From NCBI RefSeq assembly GCF_002754195.1, contig NZ_PEEU01000001.1, positions 1,798,001 to 1,862,000 of the forward strand: a DNA stretch of 64,000 bases, read 5' to 3'. The position numbers were made by a program, and so were the translations under genes. The notes under the pieces were generated by a model. It was not told where the DNA came from and did no database searches. It worked only from the letters and a program-made list of their open reading frames with translations. Positions 35,111 through 43,576 of this stretch are shown one piece after another; position 1 is the stretch's first letter; every line of letters begins with the position of its first letter. This DNA comes from Flavobacterium sp. 9. Lineage in GTDB: Bacteria > Bacteroidota > Bacteroidia > Flavobacteriales > Flavobacteriaceae.

Positions 35111-35914
35111 ATGAAAAATACATTATACAAAGCACTTGCTATTGCAGCAATTTCAATTACTTTAGGTTCATGTTCAAGCGACGATAGCAGTCAAAATGTT
35201 ACAGGACAAGGAAAACTTACATTAGAGTTTGATAACGCTTACGGAACAAACGATCTTATTTTAAATGCACAAAATACTAAGACATCAAACAACGAAGTTT
35301 TAAAAATCAGTTTGATCAAATATATTGTAAGCAATGTTGTTTTAACAAAAGCTGACGGAACAACTTTTACCTACCCAAAAAGCAAAAGTTATTTCATAGC
35401 TGATGAAGCTTCTGCAGAAGGTCGCGAATTTAAACTTACGGATATTCCTGCCGGAGATTACGTAAAAGTAAAATTCGGAATTGGAGTTGATGAAGAACAA
35501 TGGAAATTAGGTGCTGCAGGACAAGGCGATTTTCTGGCTAAAGCAAATGATGCAGGAATGTTGTGGTCTTGGGCTGCAGGATATAAATTCCTTGCTTTCG
35601 AAGGAACTTTTACATCACCAACAGTAACTACAGCTACTTCTTTTATGGTTCACACCGGTAAAACAGGAACAGATTACAACTACACCGAAGTAACTTTGGA
35701 TTTACCAACAAAAGCACTTGTTCGTACTAATATTACGCCGGAAGTCCACATGATTACTGACCTTTCTAAAATCATTGACGGAACAAACAAAATCAAACTT
35801 TCTGATAATAATGCCGGCGGAATGGGCGCTATGATTATGGGCGGAGCCAATTTGCCATTAATTACCCAGAACGTATCTTCAATGTTTAGAGTTGATCACG
35901 TACATAACGACTAA
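35111..35914 (+). CDS. MbnP-family copper-binding lipoprotein
   Basis: 267 residues from the ATG at 35111 (MKNTLYKALAIAAISITLGSC, lipobox Cys21); the earlier TTG is rejected. The mature domain has LTLEFDNAYG, ISLIKYIVSNVVL, DIPAGDYVKVKFGIGVDEE, MLWSWAAGYKFLAFEG (Trp152, Trp154) and ITPEVHMITDLSKI. This is the MbnP/MopE-like pattern, in which a partner di-haem enzyme turns a Trp into kynurenine that binds Cu(I); such modification is established in methanotrophs. C-terminal HVHND may add ligands. It is directly upstream of the di-haem gene. Confidence 0.8.
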   Translation: MKNTLYKALAIAAISITLGSCSSDDSSQNVTGQGKLTLEFDNAYGTNDLILNAQNTKTSNNEVLKISLIKYIVSNVVLTKADGTTFTYPKSKSYFIADEASAEGREFKLTDIPAGDYVKVKFGIGVDEEQWKLGAAGQGDFLAKANDAGMLWSWAAGYKFLAFEGTFTSPTVTTATSFMVHTGKTGTDYNYTEVTLDLPTKALVRTNITPEVHMITDLSKIIDGTNKIKLSDNNAGGMGAMIMGGANLPLITQNVSSMFRVDHVHND

Positions 35915-35925
35915 TTTTATTTTCA

Positions 35926-36043
35926 GGAGCACAACAGTTTCGGTTTCCCAGAAATAAAGTCCCGCTTTACATTATATCTTTTGTGTCCGCCGCGGCGGAC
36001 ACAAAAGGATATCTCCCGAAACTTCGGGACCATCGGGGCTAAA
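35926..36043. repeat. Dispersed ~90-bp element, copy C (longer)
   Basis: From AGGAGC to CATCGGGGCTAAA. The central 28-nt palindrome (35979-36006) has arms TTTTGTGTCCGCCG and CGGCGGACACAAAA. An extra CCCGAAACTTCGGG hairpin is near 36014-36028. It lies between the MbnP and MbnH-like genes. Confidence 0.75.
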
Positions 36044-36079
36044 CGACAACTTTTGTACTTCTAATAAACATAAAAAATC

Positions 36080-37120
36080 ATGCTGAAAATAAAACATTTT
36101 CTATGGCTAATGATTCCGTTGTTATGGAGTTGCTCCAATCAGGACGAGGAATATGTAAATGTTCCATTAGAATTTAAAGTTCCTTCAAACTTTCCTGAAT
36201 TAGCGTACAATATTGCACTGAATCCGCCAACAGAAAAAGGATTTGAACTAGGAAAAAAATTATTCTACGACGGGCGTTTAGCTTCTGACGGAGTTGTTTC
36301 CTGCGGTTTTTGCCACATACAAGCCAATGCTTTCACACATCACGGACACACAGTAAGTCACGGTGTAGATAATGCTCAAGGCACACGAAATACACCGCCG
36401 ATTCAGAATTTGGCTTATCAAAGTATTTTCATGTACGACGGAGCGGCAGATCATTTGGATTTACAGCCAATTATTCCCCTTACAAGTATTATTGAAATGA
36501 ATGGCAATTTGAGTTCTATTCTTAAAATGATGAAAGCGGACAAGGAATATCAAAAACTATTTGGACAAGCTTTTGATGATGGAGCAATTACTACCGAAAA
36601 CATGCTTAAAGCACTTTCGCAATTTATGGTTATGATTGTTTCGTCTAATTCAAAATTTGACAAATATCGACGAAATGAAGTTGGAGGAACATTCACAACG
36701 GATGAATTGGCAGGATATGATTTATTCAAATCAAAATGTGCTTCTTGCCATGCTACAGATTTACAAACCGATAATTCATTTAGAAACAATGGTCTTCCCG
36801 TAAACCCAATGGTAAACGATGTTGGACGTTATAAAGTAACTGAACTAGCTGCTGATTATTACAAATTCAAAGTGCCAAGTTTGCGTAATGTCGAAGTTTC
36901 TGGACCTTATATGCACGACGGAAGATTTGGAACTCTGGAAGGCGTTTTGGATCATTATGAAAGTGGCGTTACAGCTTCGGCAACTTTAGATCCTATTTTA
37001 AACAAAAATGGAAAATTAGGAATCGCGCTTTCGGAAACGGATAAAAAACAAATAATTGCTTTCTTAAAAACATTGACCGATAACCAATATTTGACTGATA
37101 AGCGTTTCTCGGAGTTTTAA
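36080..37120 (+). CDS. Di-haem cytochrome c peroxidase family lipoprotein (MbnH-like)
   Basis: 346 residues with lipobox WSC (Cys18). Two haem c motifs: CGFCH (75-79) and CASCH (220-224). The C-terminal segment FKVPSLRNVEVSGPYMHDGRFGTLEG is typical of the CcpA/MauG/MbnH superfamily. In MbnH/MauG the two haems hold a high-valent state that oxidises a Trp of a partner protein; CcpA removes hydrogen peroxide. The adjacent MbnP homolog argues for the first role, but sequence alone does not settle it. Confidence 0.85.
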   Translation: MLKIKHFLWLMIPLLWSCSNQDEEYVNVPLEFKVPSNFPELAYNIALNPPTEKGFELGKKLFYDGRLASDGVVSCGFCHIQANAFTHHGHTVSHGVDNAQGTRNTPPIQNLAYQSIFMYDGAADHLDLQPIIPLTSIIEMNGNLSSILKMMKADKEYQKLFGQAFDDGAITTENMLKALSQFMVMIVSSNSKFDKYRRNEVGGTFTTDELAGYDLFKSKCASCHATDLQTDNSFRNNGLPVNPMVNDVGRYKVTELAADYYKFKVPSLRNVEVSGPYMHDGRFGTLEGVLDHYESGVTASATLDPILNKNGKLGIALSETDKKQIIAFLKTLTDNQYLTDKRFSEF

Positions 37121-37154
37121 GAAAATTAGCCCGCGGATTGTACGGAGTATACGG

Positions 37155-37213
37155 ATTAACACAGATTAAAAGCAATTTAAAATCGTTCAAAAAATCATTT
37201 TAATCCGTGTAAT
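37155..37213. repeat. Imperfect inverted repeat with ACACAGATT/AATCCGTGT words
   Basis: Left ATTAACACAGATTAAAA (37155-37171) and right TTTTAATCCGTGTAAT (37198-37213) pair with two mismatches. It lies between the MbnH-like gene and copy D. Confidence 0.5.
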
Positions 37214-37311
37214 CTGTGGCAAAATATCGCCAAAGTTTGCCATTTCGACGAAGGAGAAATGATAAGATTGTGTCATCAAAAGTGACAAAAAATAAAGTTA
37301 TAATGAAAACT

Positions 37312-37401
37312 GGAGTCCTAGCCCCGATAGAGGCGGTATCCTTTTTTGAGGCGATTTTTCTTCGCCTTAAAAAAGATATAGCCGAAAGCGGGATCAGCTC
37401 C
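37312..37401. repeat. Dispersed ~90-bp element, copy D (inverted relative to A)
   Basis: GGAGTCCTAGCCCCGATAGA at one end and GGGATCAGCTCC at the other; core GGTATCCTTTTTTGAGGCGA ... TTCGCCTTAAAAAAGATATAG. It ends 21 nt before the barrel gene. Confidence 0.85.
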
Positions 37402-37421
37402 TAAAAACAATAATAATTAAA

Positions 37422-38381
37422 ATGAAAAAATTAATAGTAATAGGTCTTTTTTTGGCTGGTTTTTCAGCCTTTAGTTTTACGGTAAAAGATAGTATTTCGG
37501 CGTTTACTTTTCAGCGTTTGGCAATGATGGAAGACTTTGATTGTGATGCGTGCGGATGTTCGGCAAGTGGCGGAAGTATGGGTTTTAGCTCAATGCTGAA
37601 CAATAATTTTGTGGGCGTTCGTTATTTTAAACAAAGCTATACAAGCCGTGACGGGATTTTTGACAATTCGCCTTGGATTGACGAAAACTTCAATACAGTT
37701 CAGGTTTGGACGAGAATTCCGGTAAATGAGAAAATTCAGATTTCGGCGTTGATTCCGTATCACTTTCATGAAAGAGAATTAACAGCAGGAACCGAAAGTA
37801 TTTCTGGTTTGGGCGATATTACCGTAATGGGATTGTACAAAATTTTTGAAACGAAAAAAGACAGCGCAGTTTTTACGCATAAAGTAAATATTGGTGCAGG
37901 AATAAAAATTCCAACGGGAAAATTTACCGAGGCAAATAATCTAGGAAGTGTGAACCAAAGTTTTCAATTAGGAACCGGAAGTTGGGATTATTCGGTGGTT
38001 TCTGAATATGTGATTAACCGAAAAAATCTGGGTTTAAACACAACGCTGAATTACATTTTCAAGACCGAAAACAAAAAAGAATACCAATACGGAGATCAGT
38101 TTAATTATGCTGCAACGATGTTTTATTTATTTGATTTGAAATCGATACAAATTGTGCCACAAGCCGGATTAGCAGGCGAAGTTTACCAAACTAACAAACA
38201 ACACGGTTTAGATTTACCAAATACGGCGGGAGATATCTTGTTTGGAAAATTTGGTTTTGAAGCTGGAAAAGATAAATTTTCGATTGGTGTAAATGCAATG
38301 CTTCCGATCAATCAAAATTTATCAAACGGAAAAATGGAAGCGAATTACAGATGGAGCGTGAACCTAAACTATACGCTTTAA
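37422..38381 (+). CDS. Outer-membrane beta-barrel with N-terminal CxxCxC motif
   Basis: 319 residues with a signal peptide. After cleavage the N-terminus has DFDCDACGCSASGGSMGF (Cys41, 44, 46), followed by a beta-barrel of about 14 strands (GVRYFKQSYT, IQISALIPYHFH, VNIGAGIKIPTGKF...) resembling Bacteroidota 'transporter' barrels such as the MetA-pathway phenol-degradation family. The CxxCxC segment at the mouth could bind a metal. The putative copper locus context supports a metal- or chelate-related barrel, but that is inference. Confidence 0.75.
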   Translation: MKKLIVIGLFLAGFSAFSFTVKDSISAFTFQRLAMMEDFDCDACGCSASGGSMGFSSMLNNNFVGVRYFKQSYTSRDGIFDNSPWIDENFNTVQVWTRIPVNEKIQISALIPYHFHERELTAGTESISGLGDITVMGLYKIFETKKDSAVFTHKVNIGAGIKIPTGKFTEANNLGSVNQSFQLGTGSWDYSVVSEYVINRKNLGLNTTLNYIFKTENKKEYQYGDQFNYAATMFYLFDLKSIQIVPQAGLAGEVYQTNKQHGLDLPNTAGDILFGKFGFEAGKDKFSIGVNAMLPINQNLSNGKMEANYRWSVNLNYTL

Positions 38382-38423
38382 TTTTTTAAACAAAAAGATT
38401 CTCAAAACAACGAAAAACAAGCT

Positions 38424-38801
38424 TTGAAAAAAATTATAATCATATTTCTTTCCTCTATGCTTTTGCTGCCATCTTTTGGCAGTTTTCTTGTTTATACTTC
38501 TTTCAAATTAAATCAGGAAGAAATTTCTAAAACGATCTGCGTTCAGCGAAAGATGATTTTTAATTCTTGTAATGGTCGCTGTGAACTTCAAAAAAGTCTA
38601 AAAAAATATTCGGACAACGAAAAAAGAATGCAGGACAATCTCAAAGAAAAAGCTGAAATTGTTTATATTCAAAACACAATTACTCCTGATTTCACCTTGA
38701 TAGTTCCAATCGAATCGGAAAGAAAAAATTTCGCTTATTTTAATCGAAAACCAATTTCGGTTTCGAATCTTACTTTCCATCCTCCATCCTGTTTTATATA
38801 A
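38424..38801 (+). CDS. 125-residue CNGRC-motif protein, paralog 2
   Basis: Start TTG at 38424, the only reasonable start before the conserved N-terminus (MKKIIIIFLSSMLLLPSF). Clear paralog of 34620-34997 and the same length: SFGSFLVYTSFKLNQEEISK, the same Cys39/49/53 in a row CVQRKMIFNSCNGRC and C-terminal FHPPSCFI with an additional Cys123. It follows the barrel gene by 42 nt and precedes the TonB receptor by 72 nt, so it is in the same transcript. A shared function with the first copy is likely; metal delivery is a hypothesis. Confidence 0.72.
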   Translation: MKKIIIIFLSSMLLLPSFGSFLVYTSFKLNQEEISKTICVQRKMIFNSCNGRCELQKSLKKYSDNEKRMQDNLKEKAEIVYIQNTITPDFTLIVPIESERKNFAYFNRKPISVSNLTFHPPSCFI

Positions 38802-38873
38802 ATTCAGTTCCCATTTTTCTTGTCTAAAAATCAGGAAAAATGCTCGTTCCTTTTAAAATTTATATAATTCAAA

Positions 38874-41033
38874 ATGAAAAAAATATACTTTACCCTATTA
38901 ATTGTAGGGCAAATTGTCTTTGCACAAAACAAAGTCGAAAAAGACTCTACAAAAACTCAAGAACTCGAAAATATTTTCGTTACCGCCAATCGTACTGCTA
39001 CTTTACGTAAAGAAACGCCTGTTGCAATTAGCAAAATAACGGCAAAAACAATCAACGAAACTAAAGCTACTGCGGTTTATGAAATCATAAATAAAAAACC
39101 GGGAGTTTTAATGGTTAATCTTGGTAACGAACAACATATGATGTCGATCAGGCAGCCAATGACAACCAATGCGTATTACTTATATCTTGAAGATGGTTTG
39201 CCAATTCGCCCAATGGGAATCTTCAATCACAACGCTTTATTGGAAATTAATCAGTATAATTTACAAAGTATTGAGGTTGTAAAAGGTCCCGTTTCGTCTT
39301 TGTACGGGCCAGAAGCTGTTGGCGGAACTATAAATTTAATTTCGCTAAAACCGCCTGTAGATCCGGAATTTAAATTTGGTGTTCAGGCAGATAATTATGG
39401 TTACAGAAGATTTCAGGCTGCCGGTGGCGCAACAATCGGGAAAGTCGGTTTTCATATTGCAGGAATTTCAAGTTTGCAGGAAAATGGCTGGATGACTTAT
39501 TCCGATTATAACAAAGACAATCTTAATGCGAGAATCGATTATAACATTTCCTCTTCTACCCGATTGATTAGTAATACCATGTACGGAAAATATTATTCGG
39601 ACATGAGCGGAACTGTAAACGAAGACGCTTTTAATAACAGAACCTACAAAAGCACTTCGAATTTTACTTATAGAAAATCTGACGCTTTACGAACACGATT
39701 AACATTAGAACACGACTGGAACAGCAATTCGAGCAGTTATATTACGGCATATTTACGCGACAATAAATTAGGTCAAAATCCTTCGTACGGAATTAAATGG
39801 AGTCCAACTGTAAATCCTACAACGGCAAAAGGCGAAGTAAATTCGAATAATTTCAAAAGTTATGGCGCAATTGGACAACATACTCAAAAATTCGATTTCT
39901 TGAATACCAAACTGGTTGCCGGCGCATTATACGATTATTCTCCCGTAACATATTGGTCTTATGTTATTGATTTAAAAGCAAATTTAAATCCGGGAACTCC
40001 GGGAAAACAAACGGTAGATTCTTATGAAATTATTGCAGAACATCCGGATTCAAAACTAGCCGATTATACTGCCGATATTTTCAATTCTGCGGGTTATGCG
40101 CAATTAAGTTTTAATCCAATAGAAAAATTAGTTATCACCGTTGGCGGACGTTACGACAACATGAAAGTCAATTATGACAATGCTTTAGACAATTCTACAG
40201 GAAGCAAAGTTTATGACAAAATGACTTTTAAAGCCGGAGCAAATTACAATCCGTTTGAATATGCTGGTTTTTATGGCAATTATTCACAAGGTTTTGCGCC
40301 TCCGGGAATTACATCAATCTTTAGAACCAAACCCGGAACTGGCGGAACAACTGGCGTTCCAGCTGATTTCTATTACAACTTAGAACCCGCAACCTTCAAC
40401 AATTACGAAGTTGGCGGATGGTTTTCTTTCCTTCAAAACAAGCTAAATTTTGATTATGCTTTCTATTACATGGAAGGAAAAAATGAGCTTTTGAACATCA
40501 AACTGGCAGATAATTCAACTGAATATCGTTCGGCTGGAGAAACTCGCCATAAAGGAATTGAGTTTGGAGCTTCGTACCGACCTTCAAAACAATTCAACAT
40601 TCGCTTTGGCGGAACTTATGCGCAGCACACTTATATTGATTTCAAACTTTCGGACAAACCAATGGATCCAATTCAGGATTTGAACGGAAAAGAAATGCCT
40701 GCAGCTCCAAAATGGTCGGGAAATTCGGAGGTAAGTTATTATCCAAACTGGCTTCCAAATCTTAGAACTTCTGTCGAATGGCAACTTGTTGGAAGTTACT
40801 ATCAAGATCAGATAAATACCTTAAAATATAGCGGTTACAACATATTCAACGCCAGAGTTGGCTATCAATGGAAAGGAATTGAGATTTACGGAAACGTGCT
40901 TAATTTAACCGATAAATTATATGCTTATAATGTTTCGAGAGCCAATACCACAAACGCTCAACCAACTTATACGGCGGCGGCTCCAAGAACTTTTGTATTT
41001 GGAATTCAGTACAACTTTTCATTAAAAAAATAG
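38874..41033 (+). CDS. TonB-dependent receptor
   Basis: 719 residues: signal peptide (IVFAQ), plug domain (about 30-155) with ENIFVTANRTATLRKETPVAISKI and VEVVKGPVSSLYGPEAVGGTINLI, then a 22-strand barrel ending FGIQYNFSLKK. Smaller than SusC-type receptors and of the siderophore/metal class. No carboxypeptidase-like (CNA/CarboxypepD_reg) domain precedes the plug. Ligand unknown; location in the copper locus suggests copper or a copper chelate. Confidence 0.93.
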   Translation: MKKIYFTLLIVGQIVFAQNKVEKDSTKTQELENIFVTANRTATLRKETPVAISKITAKTINETKATAVYEIINKKPGVLMVNLGNEQHMMSIRQPMTTNAYYLYLEDGLPIRPMGIFNHNALLEINQYNLQSIEVVKGPVSSLYGPEAVGGTINLISLKPPVDPEFKFGVQADNYGYRRFQAAGGATIGKVGFHIAGISSLQENGWMTYSDYNKDNLNARIDYNISSSTRLISNTMYGKYYSDMSGTVNEDAFNNRTYKSTSNFTYRKSDALRTRLTLEHDWNSNSSSYITAYLRDNKLGQNPSYGIKWSPTVNPTTAKGEVNSNNFKSYGAIGQHTQKFDFLNTKLVAGALYDYSPVTYWSYVIDLKANLNPGTPGKQTVDSYEIIAEHPDSKLADYTADIFNSAGYAQLSFNPIEKLVITVGGRYDNMKVNYDNALDNSTGSKVYDKMTFKAGANYNPFEYAGFYGNYSQGFAPPGITSIFRTKPGTGGTTGVPADFYYNLEPATFNNYEVGGWFSFLQNKLNFDYAFYYMEGKNELLNIKLADNSTEYRSAGETRHKGIEFGASYRPSKQFNIRFGGTYAQHTYIDFKLSDKPMDPIQDLNGKEMPAAPKWSGNSEVSYYPNWLPNLRTSVEWQLVGSYYQDQINTLKYSGYNIFNARVGYQWKGIEIYGNVLNLTDKLYAYNVSRANTTNAQPTYTAAAPRTFVFGIQYNFSLKK

Positions 41034-41044
41034 AAAAAAGTTTC

Positions 41045-41115
41045 TGCCACAGATTAAAAAGATTAACACAGATTATTCTCAAAAAAAATCATTATAATCA
41101 TTTTCATCTGTGGCA
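41045..41115. repeat. GCCACAGAT/ATCTGTGGC inverted repeat
   Basis: TGCCACAGAT (41045-41054) and ATCTGTGGCA (41106-41115) pair perfectly across a 51-nt loop holding AAACACAGATT-like words. Similar to the repeat at 37155-37213. Confidence 0.6.
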
Positions 41116-41132
41116 AAAAATAATAATCATTA

Positions 41133-41207
41133 GAAGCTAATCCCGCTGTCCACTATATCTTTTGTGGCGAACCCCGCCACAAAAGGATGTCGTTCCCATC
41201 GGGGCTA
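41133..41207. repeat. Dispersed ~90-bp element, copy E
   Basis: From GAAGCTAATCCCGCTGTCC to CCCATCGGGGCTA. Central stem TTTTGTGGCG (41160-41169) / CGCCACAAAA (41175-41184). An ATG at 41187 lies inside this repeat and is not a genuine start of the PepSY gene. Confidence 0.85.
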
Positions 41208-41219
41208 AAAAACCTAACA

Positions 41220-42815
41220 ATGAGCAAAGAAATAAAAGAGAAAAAATCTAAAAAGAAAGATTCTAAGTTTGTCAAAAAAATCAAACAACACATGTACAAA
41301 TGGCATCGTGTTATTGGTTTAATTACAATTATTCCCGTAATCTTCTGGACATTATCCGGTTTAATGCATCCGTTTATGGCGCATTTTTTTAAACCCGAAA
41401 TTGCGCATGACAAACTAGAACAACAGATTATTGATAAAAACCAACTGCATTTTTCGATACAGGAAGTTTTACAGAAAAACGAGCTGACACAATTCAAAAA
41501 TTTCAGAATCGTTTCCTTCAACAATAAAACCTATTATCAGCTAAAAACTATACTTGGTGAACTATGGTATTTTGATACTTCTACAGCCAAAAAACTGGAA
41601 AACGGAGATCAAAAATATGCAGAATGGCTTTCGCGATACTTCTTAGACGATCAAAAAAGCGCCATAAAAAACAGTGAAATTATCACCGAATTTACTTCGC
41701 AATACAAATATGTAAATCGTTATTTGCCCGTTTACAAACTCAGTTTTGATCGTCCGGATGCAATGCAGGTTTATGTCGAAACATCCTCAAGTAAGTTAGC
41801 CACTTATAACCCAACTTCGAGACAAGCCTTTATCTGGTTCTTTGACACGTTTCATAATTGGTCATTTATCGACTCCATAACAAACAATAGTATCCGAATT
41901 ATTACAATGATTTTCTTATTGTCAATTATTGGATTTTCTGCCTTGAGCGGAATCTTAATTTATGGTTTACTTTGGAAACAATTCAAAAAAACGGATAGTT
42001 TAGCGCCTAAAAAAGGACTTCGAAAATACCATCGTCAAATTGGAATTTGGGTTTCACTTTTTACTTTGACATTTGCTTTTAGCGGTGCATATCACGCCAC
42101 TACAAAATGGAACCCCTATACTTTATCGCAAATGGTTTACGAACCAACTTTCAAAACAAATGAAATTCCTCAGTCAAATAACGCTTTGAATTTAGATTGG
42201 AATCGTTTTCAAAATATAAGTTTAATCACTTTAAACGACACGACTTATTTCCGTTGTCAATTGCTTGAAAAGGAAAAATTTAAAACTTCAAAATCAGATT
42301 CTAATTCAAAATGGAATAAAAAAGGAGATCAAAAATCTGAAGTGGTTTATATCAATGCAACAACCAATAAAATTATTCCAAACATTGATCTTGAATATGC
42401 TGAATTCCTAGCGTATTACTTTACAGATGGAGCGCCAAAAGCAGCTTGTTGCGAAATGGATCATAACTCAGATGAACCTCCAATTTCATTAGAAAATGCA
42501 AAACTATTAGAATCTAAAGTTCTAACTGATTTTGAAAGTAGAGAATATGGTTTTGTTAACAAAAGATTGCCTGTTGTAAAATTGGCTTATGACACGCCCG
42601 AAAAAACTACTTATTTCATAGAAACTGCAACTTCAAGATTGGCAGCCGTAGTCAAAAGCTCAGATATGGTAGAAGGATATTCGTTTGCTATTCTCCACAA
42701 ATTCTTATTTATGGATTGGGCAGGAAAAAACATTCGCGATCTAACAATGGTTTTGGCAGCTTTGACCATTTTGATTGTTAGCATTCTGGGCTTTATTTTG
42801 TTTTTGAAGAAATAA
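41220..42815 (+). CDS. PepSY transmembrane protein with a CCxMxH motif
   Basis: 531 residues from the ATG at 41220 (MSKEIKEKKSKKKDSK...); the ATG at 41187 lies in a repeat. Basic N-terminus, first helix IGLITIIPVIFWTLSGLMHP (about 33-53), PepSY-type periplasmic segments, further helices near 225-245 and 270-290, and a final helix (VLAALTILIVSILGFIL). PepSY-TM proteins pair with TonB receptors and reduce or release metal from chelates. A periplasmic AACCEMDHNSDEPP motif (Cys410, Cys411, Met413, His415) looks like a copper site. Ends the copper locus. Confidence 0.85.
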   Translation: MSKEIKEKKSKKKDSKFVKKIKQHMYKWHRVIGLITIIPVIFWTLSGLMHPFMAHFFKPEIAHDKLEQQIIDKNQLHFSIQEVLQKNELTQFKNFRIVSFNNKTYYQLKTILGELWYFDTSTAKKLENGDQKYAEWLSRYFLDDQKSAIKNSEIITEFTSQYKYVNRYLPVYKLSFDRPDAMQVYVETSSSKLATYNPTSRQAFIWFFDTFHNWSFIDSITNNSIRIITMIFLLSIIGFSALSGILIYGLLWKQFKKTDSLAPKKGLRKYHRQIGIWVSLFTLTFAFSGAYHATTKWNPYTLSQMVYEPTFKTNEIPQSNNALNLDWNRFQNISLITLNDTTYFRCQLLEKEKFKTSKSDSNSKWNKKGDQKSEVVYINATTNKIIPNIDLEYAEFLAYYFTDGAPKAACCEMDHNSDEPPISLENAKLLESKVLTDFESREYGFVNKRLPVVKLAYDTPEKTTYFIETATSRLAAVVKSSDMVEGYSFAILHKFLFMDWAGKNIRDLTMVLAALTILIVSILGFILFLKK

Positions 42816-42900
42816 TCTCTAAGCTTCTGAGGTTCTAAGTTACTAAGGTTCTAAGTTTTTTTTCTTAGTGACTTAGTAACTTAGCTTCTTAGAAACTTAT
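42816..42900. repeat. CTAAG/CTTAG hairpin array after the PepSY gene
   Basis: Left CTAAGCTTCTGAGGTTCTAAG and further CTAAG words; right CTTAGTGACTTAGTAACTTAGC and more. The halves fold into a single imperfect stem around a T-run at 42858-42866. It probably ends transcription of the locus. Confidence 0.8.
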
Positions 42901-42913
42901 CAGGAATTTTCTT

Positions 42914-42921
42914 TACATTTG
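42914..42921 (+). promoter_or_regulatory. DUF2306 gene promoter -7 element
   Basis: TACATTTG matches TAnnTTTG and lies 19 nt before the TTG start at 42941. Confidence 0.5.
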
Positions 42922-42940
42922 ATAAAAATACATCTGCAAG

Positions 42941-43576
42941 TTGAAAAAAAATACCAGCCGTTTATTATCAATTTCGTGGCTTCTTTGCTTTAGTTATTTT
43001 TTCATCTTAATGATTAAGATAACCTTGCAATATATTCCCTTAAATTCTAATGTTGCTTTTCTTCAAATAAAGCAAACGGAAATCAGCCAAATTCCGTTTT
43101 ACTATCCCATTTTTTATGTACATGTCTATTCGGCTATTTTTGTTTTGCTTGCAGGATTTTCTCAATTCAGTTCTGCGCTTTTAAAAAAATATCCTGCGAC
43201 GCATCGTAATATTGGAAAAGTTTATATCTCTGTCGTACTTTTTCTCAGCGCACCTTCAGGCTTCTTTATTGGTCTTTTTGCAAACGGCGGACTTTACTCC
43301 AAAATCTCTTTTGTGACCTTATCAATTCTATGGTTTTACTTTACGCTTAAAGGTTTTACGTCTATTAAAAATAAAAATATTAGAAAACATCGGGCATTTA
43401 TGTTCCGAAGTTTCGCCTTGACCTTTTCTGCTATTACGTTGCGTTTCTGGAAGGTTATTCTAGTATATTTGTTTCATCCCGCGCCTATGGATGTGTATCA
43501 GATAATCGCTTGGCTGGGTTGGATTCCTAATTTATTAATCGTTGAATATTATCTTTATAACCAATTAAAAAAATGA
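42941..43576 (+). CDS. DUF2306 membrane protein
   Basis: 211 residues with about six helices. Conserved histidines: YVHVYSAIFVLLAGFSQF, THRNIGKVYI and KHRAFMFRSFALTFSA, the DUF2306 pattern. Start is TTG at 42941, preceded by a TACATTTG promoter; the next Met is inside the first helix. No known function. It overlaps the next gene by 4 nt (ATGA), so the two are coupled. Confidence 0.8.
   Translation: MKKNTSRLLSISWLLCFSYFFILMIKITLQYIPLNSNVAFLQIKQTEISQIPFYYPIFYVHVYSAIFVLLAGFSQFSSALLKKYPATHRNIGKVYISVVLFLSAPSGFFIGLFANGGLYSKISFVTLSILWFYFTLKGFTSIKNKNIRKHRAFMFRSFALTFSAITLRFWKVILVYLFHPAPMDVYQIIAWLGWIPNLLIVEYYLYNQLKK

Noticed and set aside
36080..37120. Methanobactin operon
   Set aside because: MbnP- and MbnH-like genes are present, but no mbnB, mbnC or precursor peptide was seen; only a related copper-handling role can be proposed.
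37216..37404. Reading frame across copy D of the element
   Set aside because: It runs through the repeat and has no family resemblance; low-complexity translation.
41187..41219. ATG at 41187 as the start of the PepSY gene
   Set aside because: It lies inside dispersed element copy E; the basic N-terminus typical of the protein begins at 41220.
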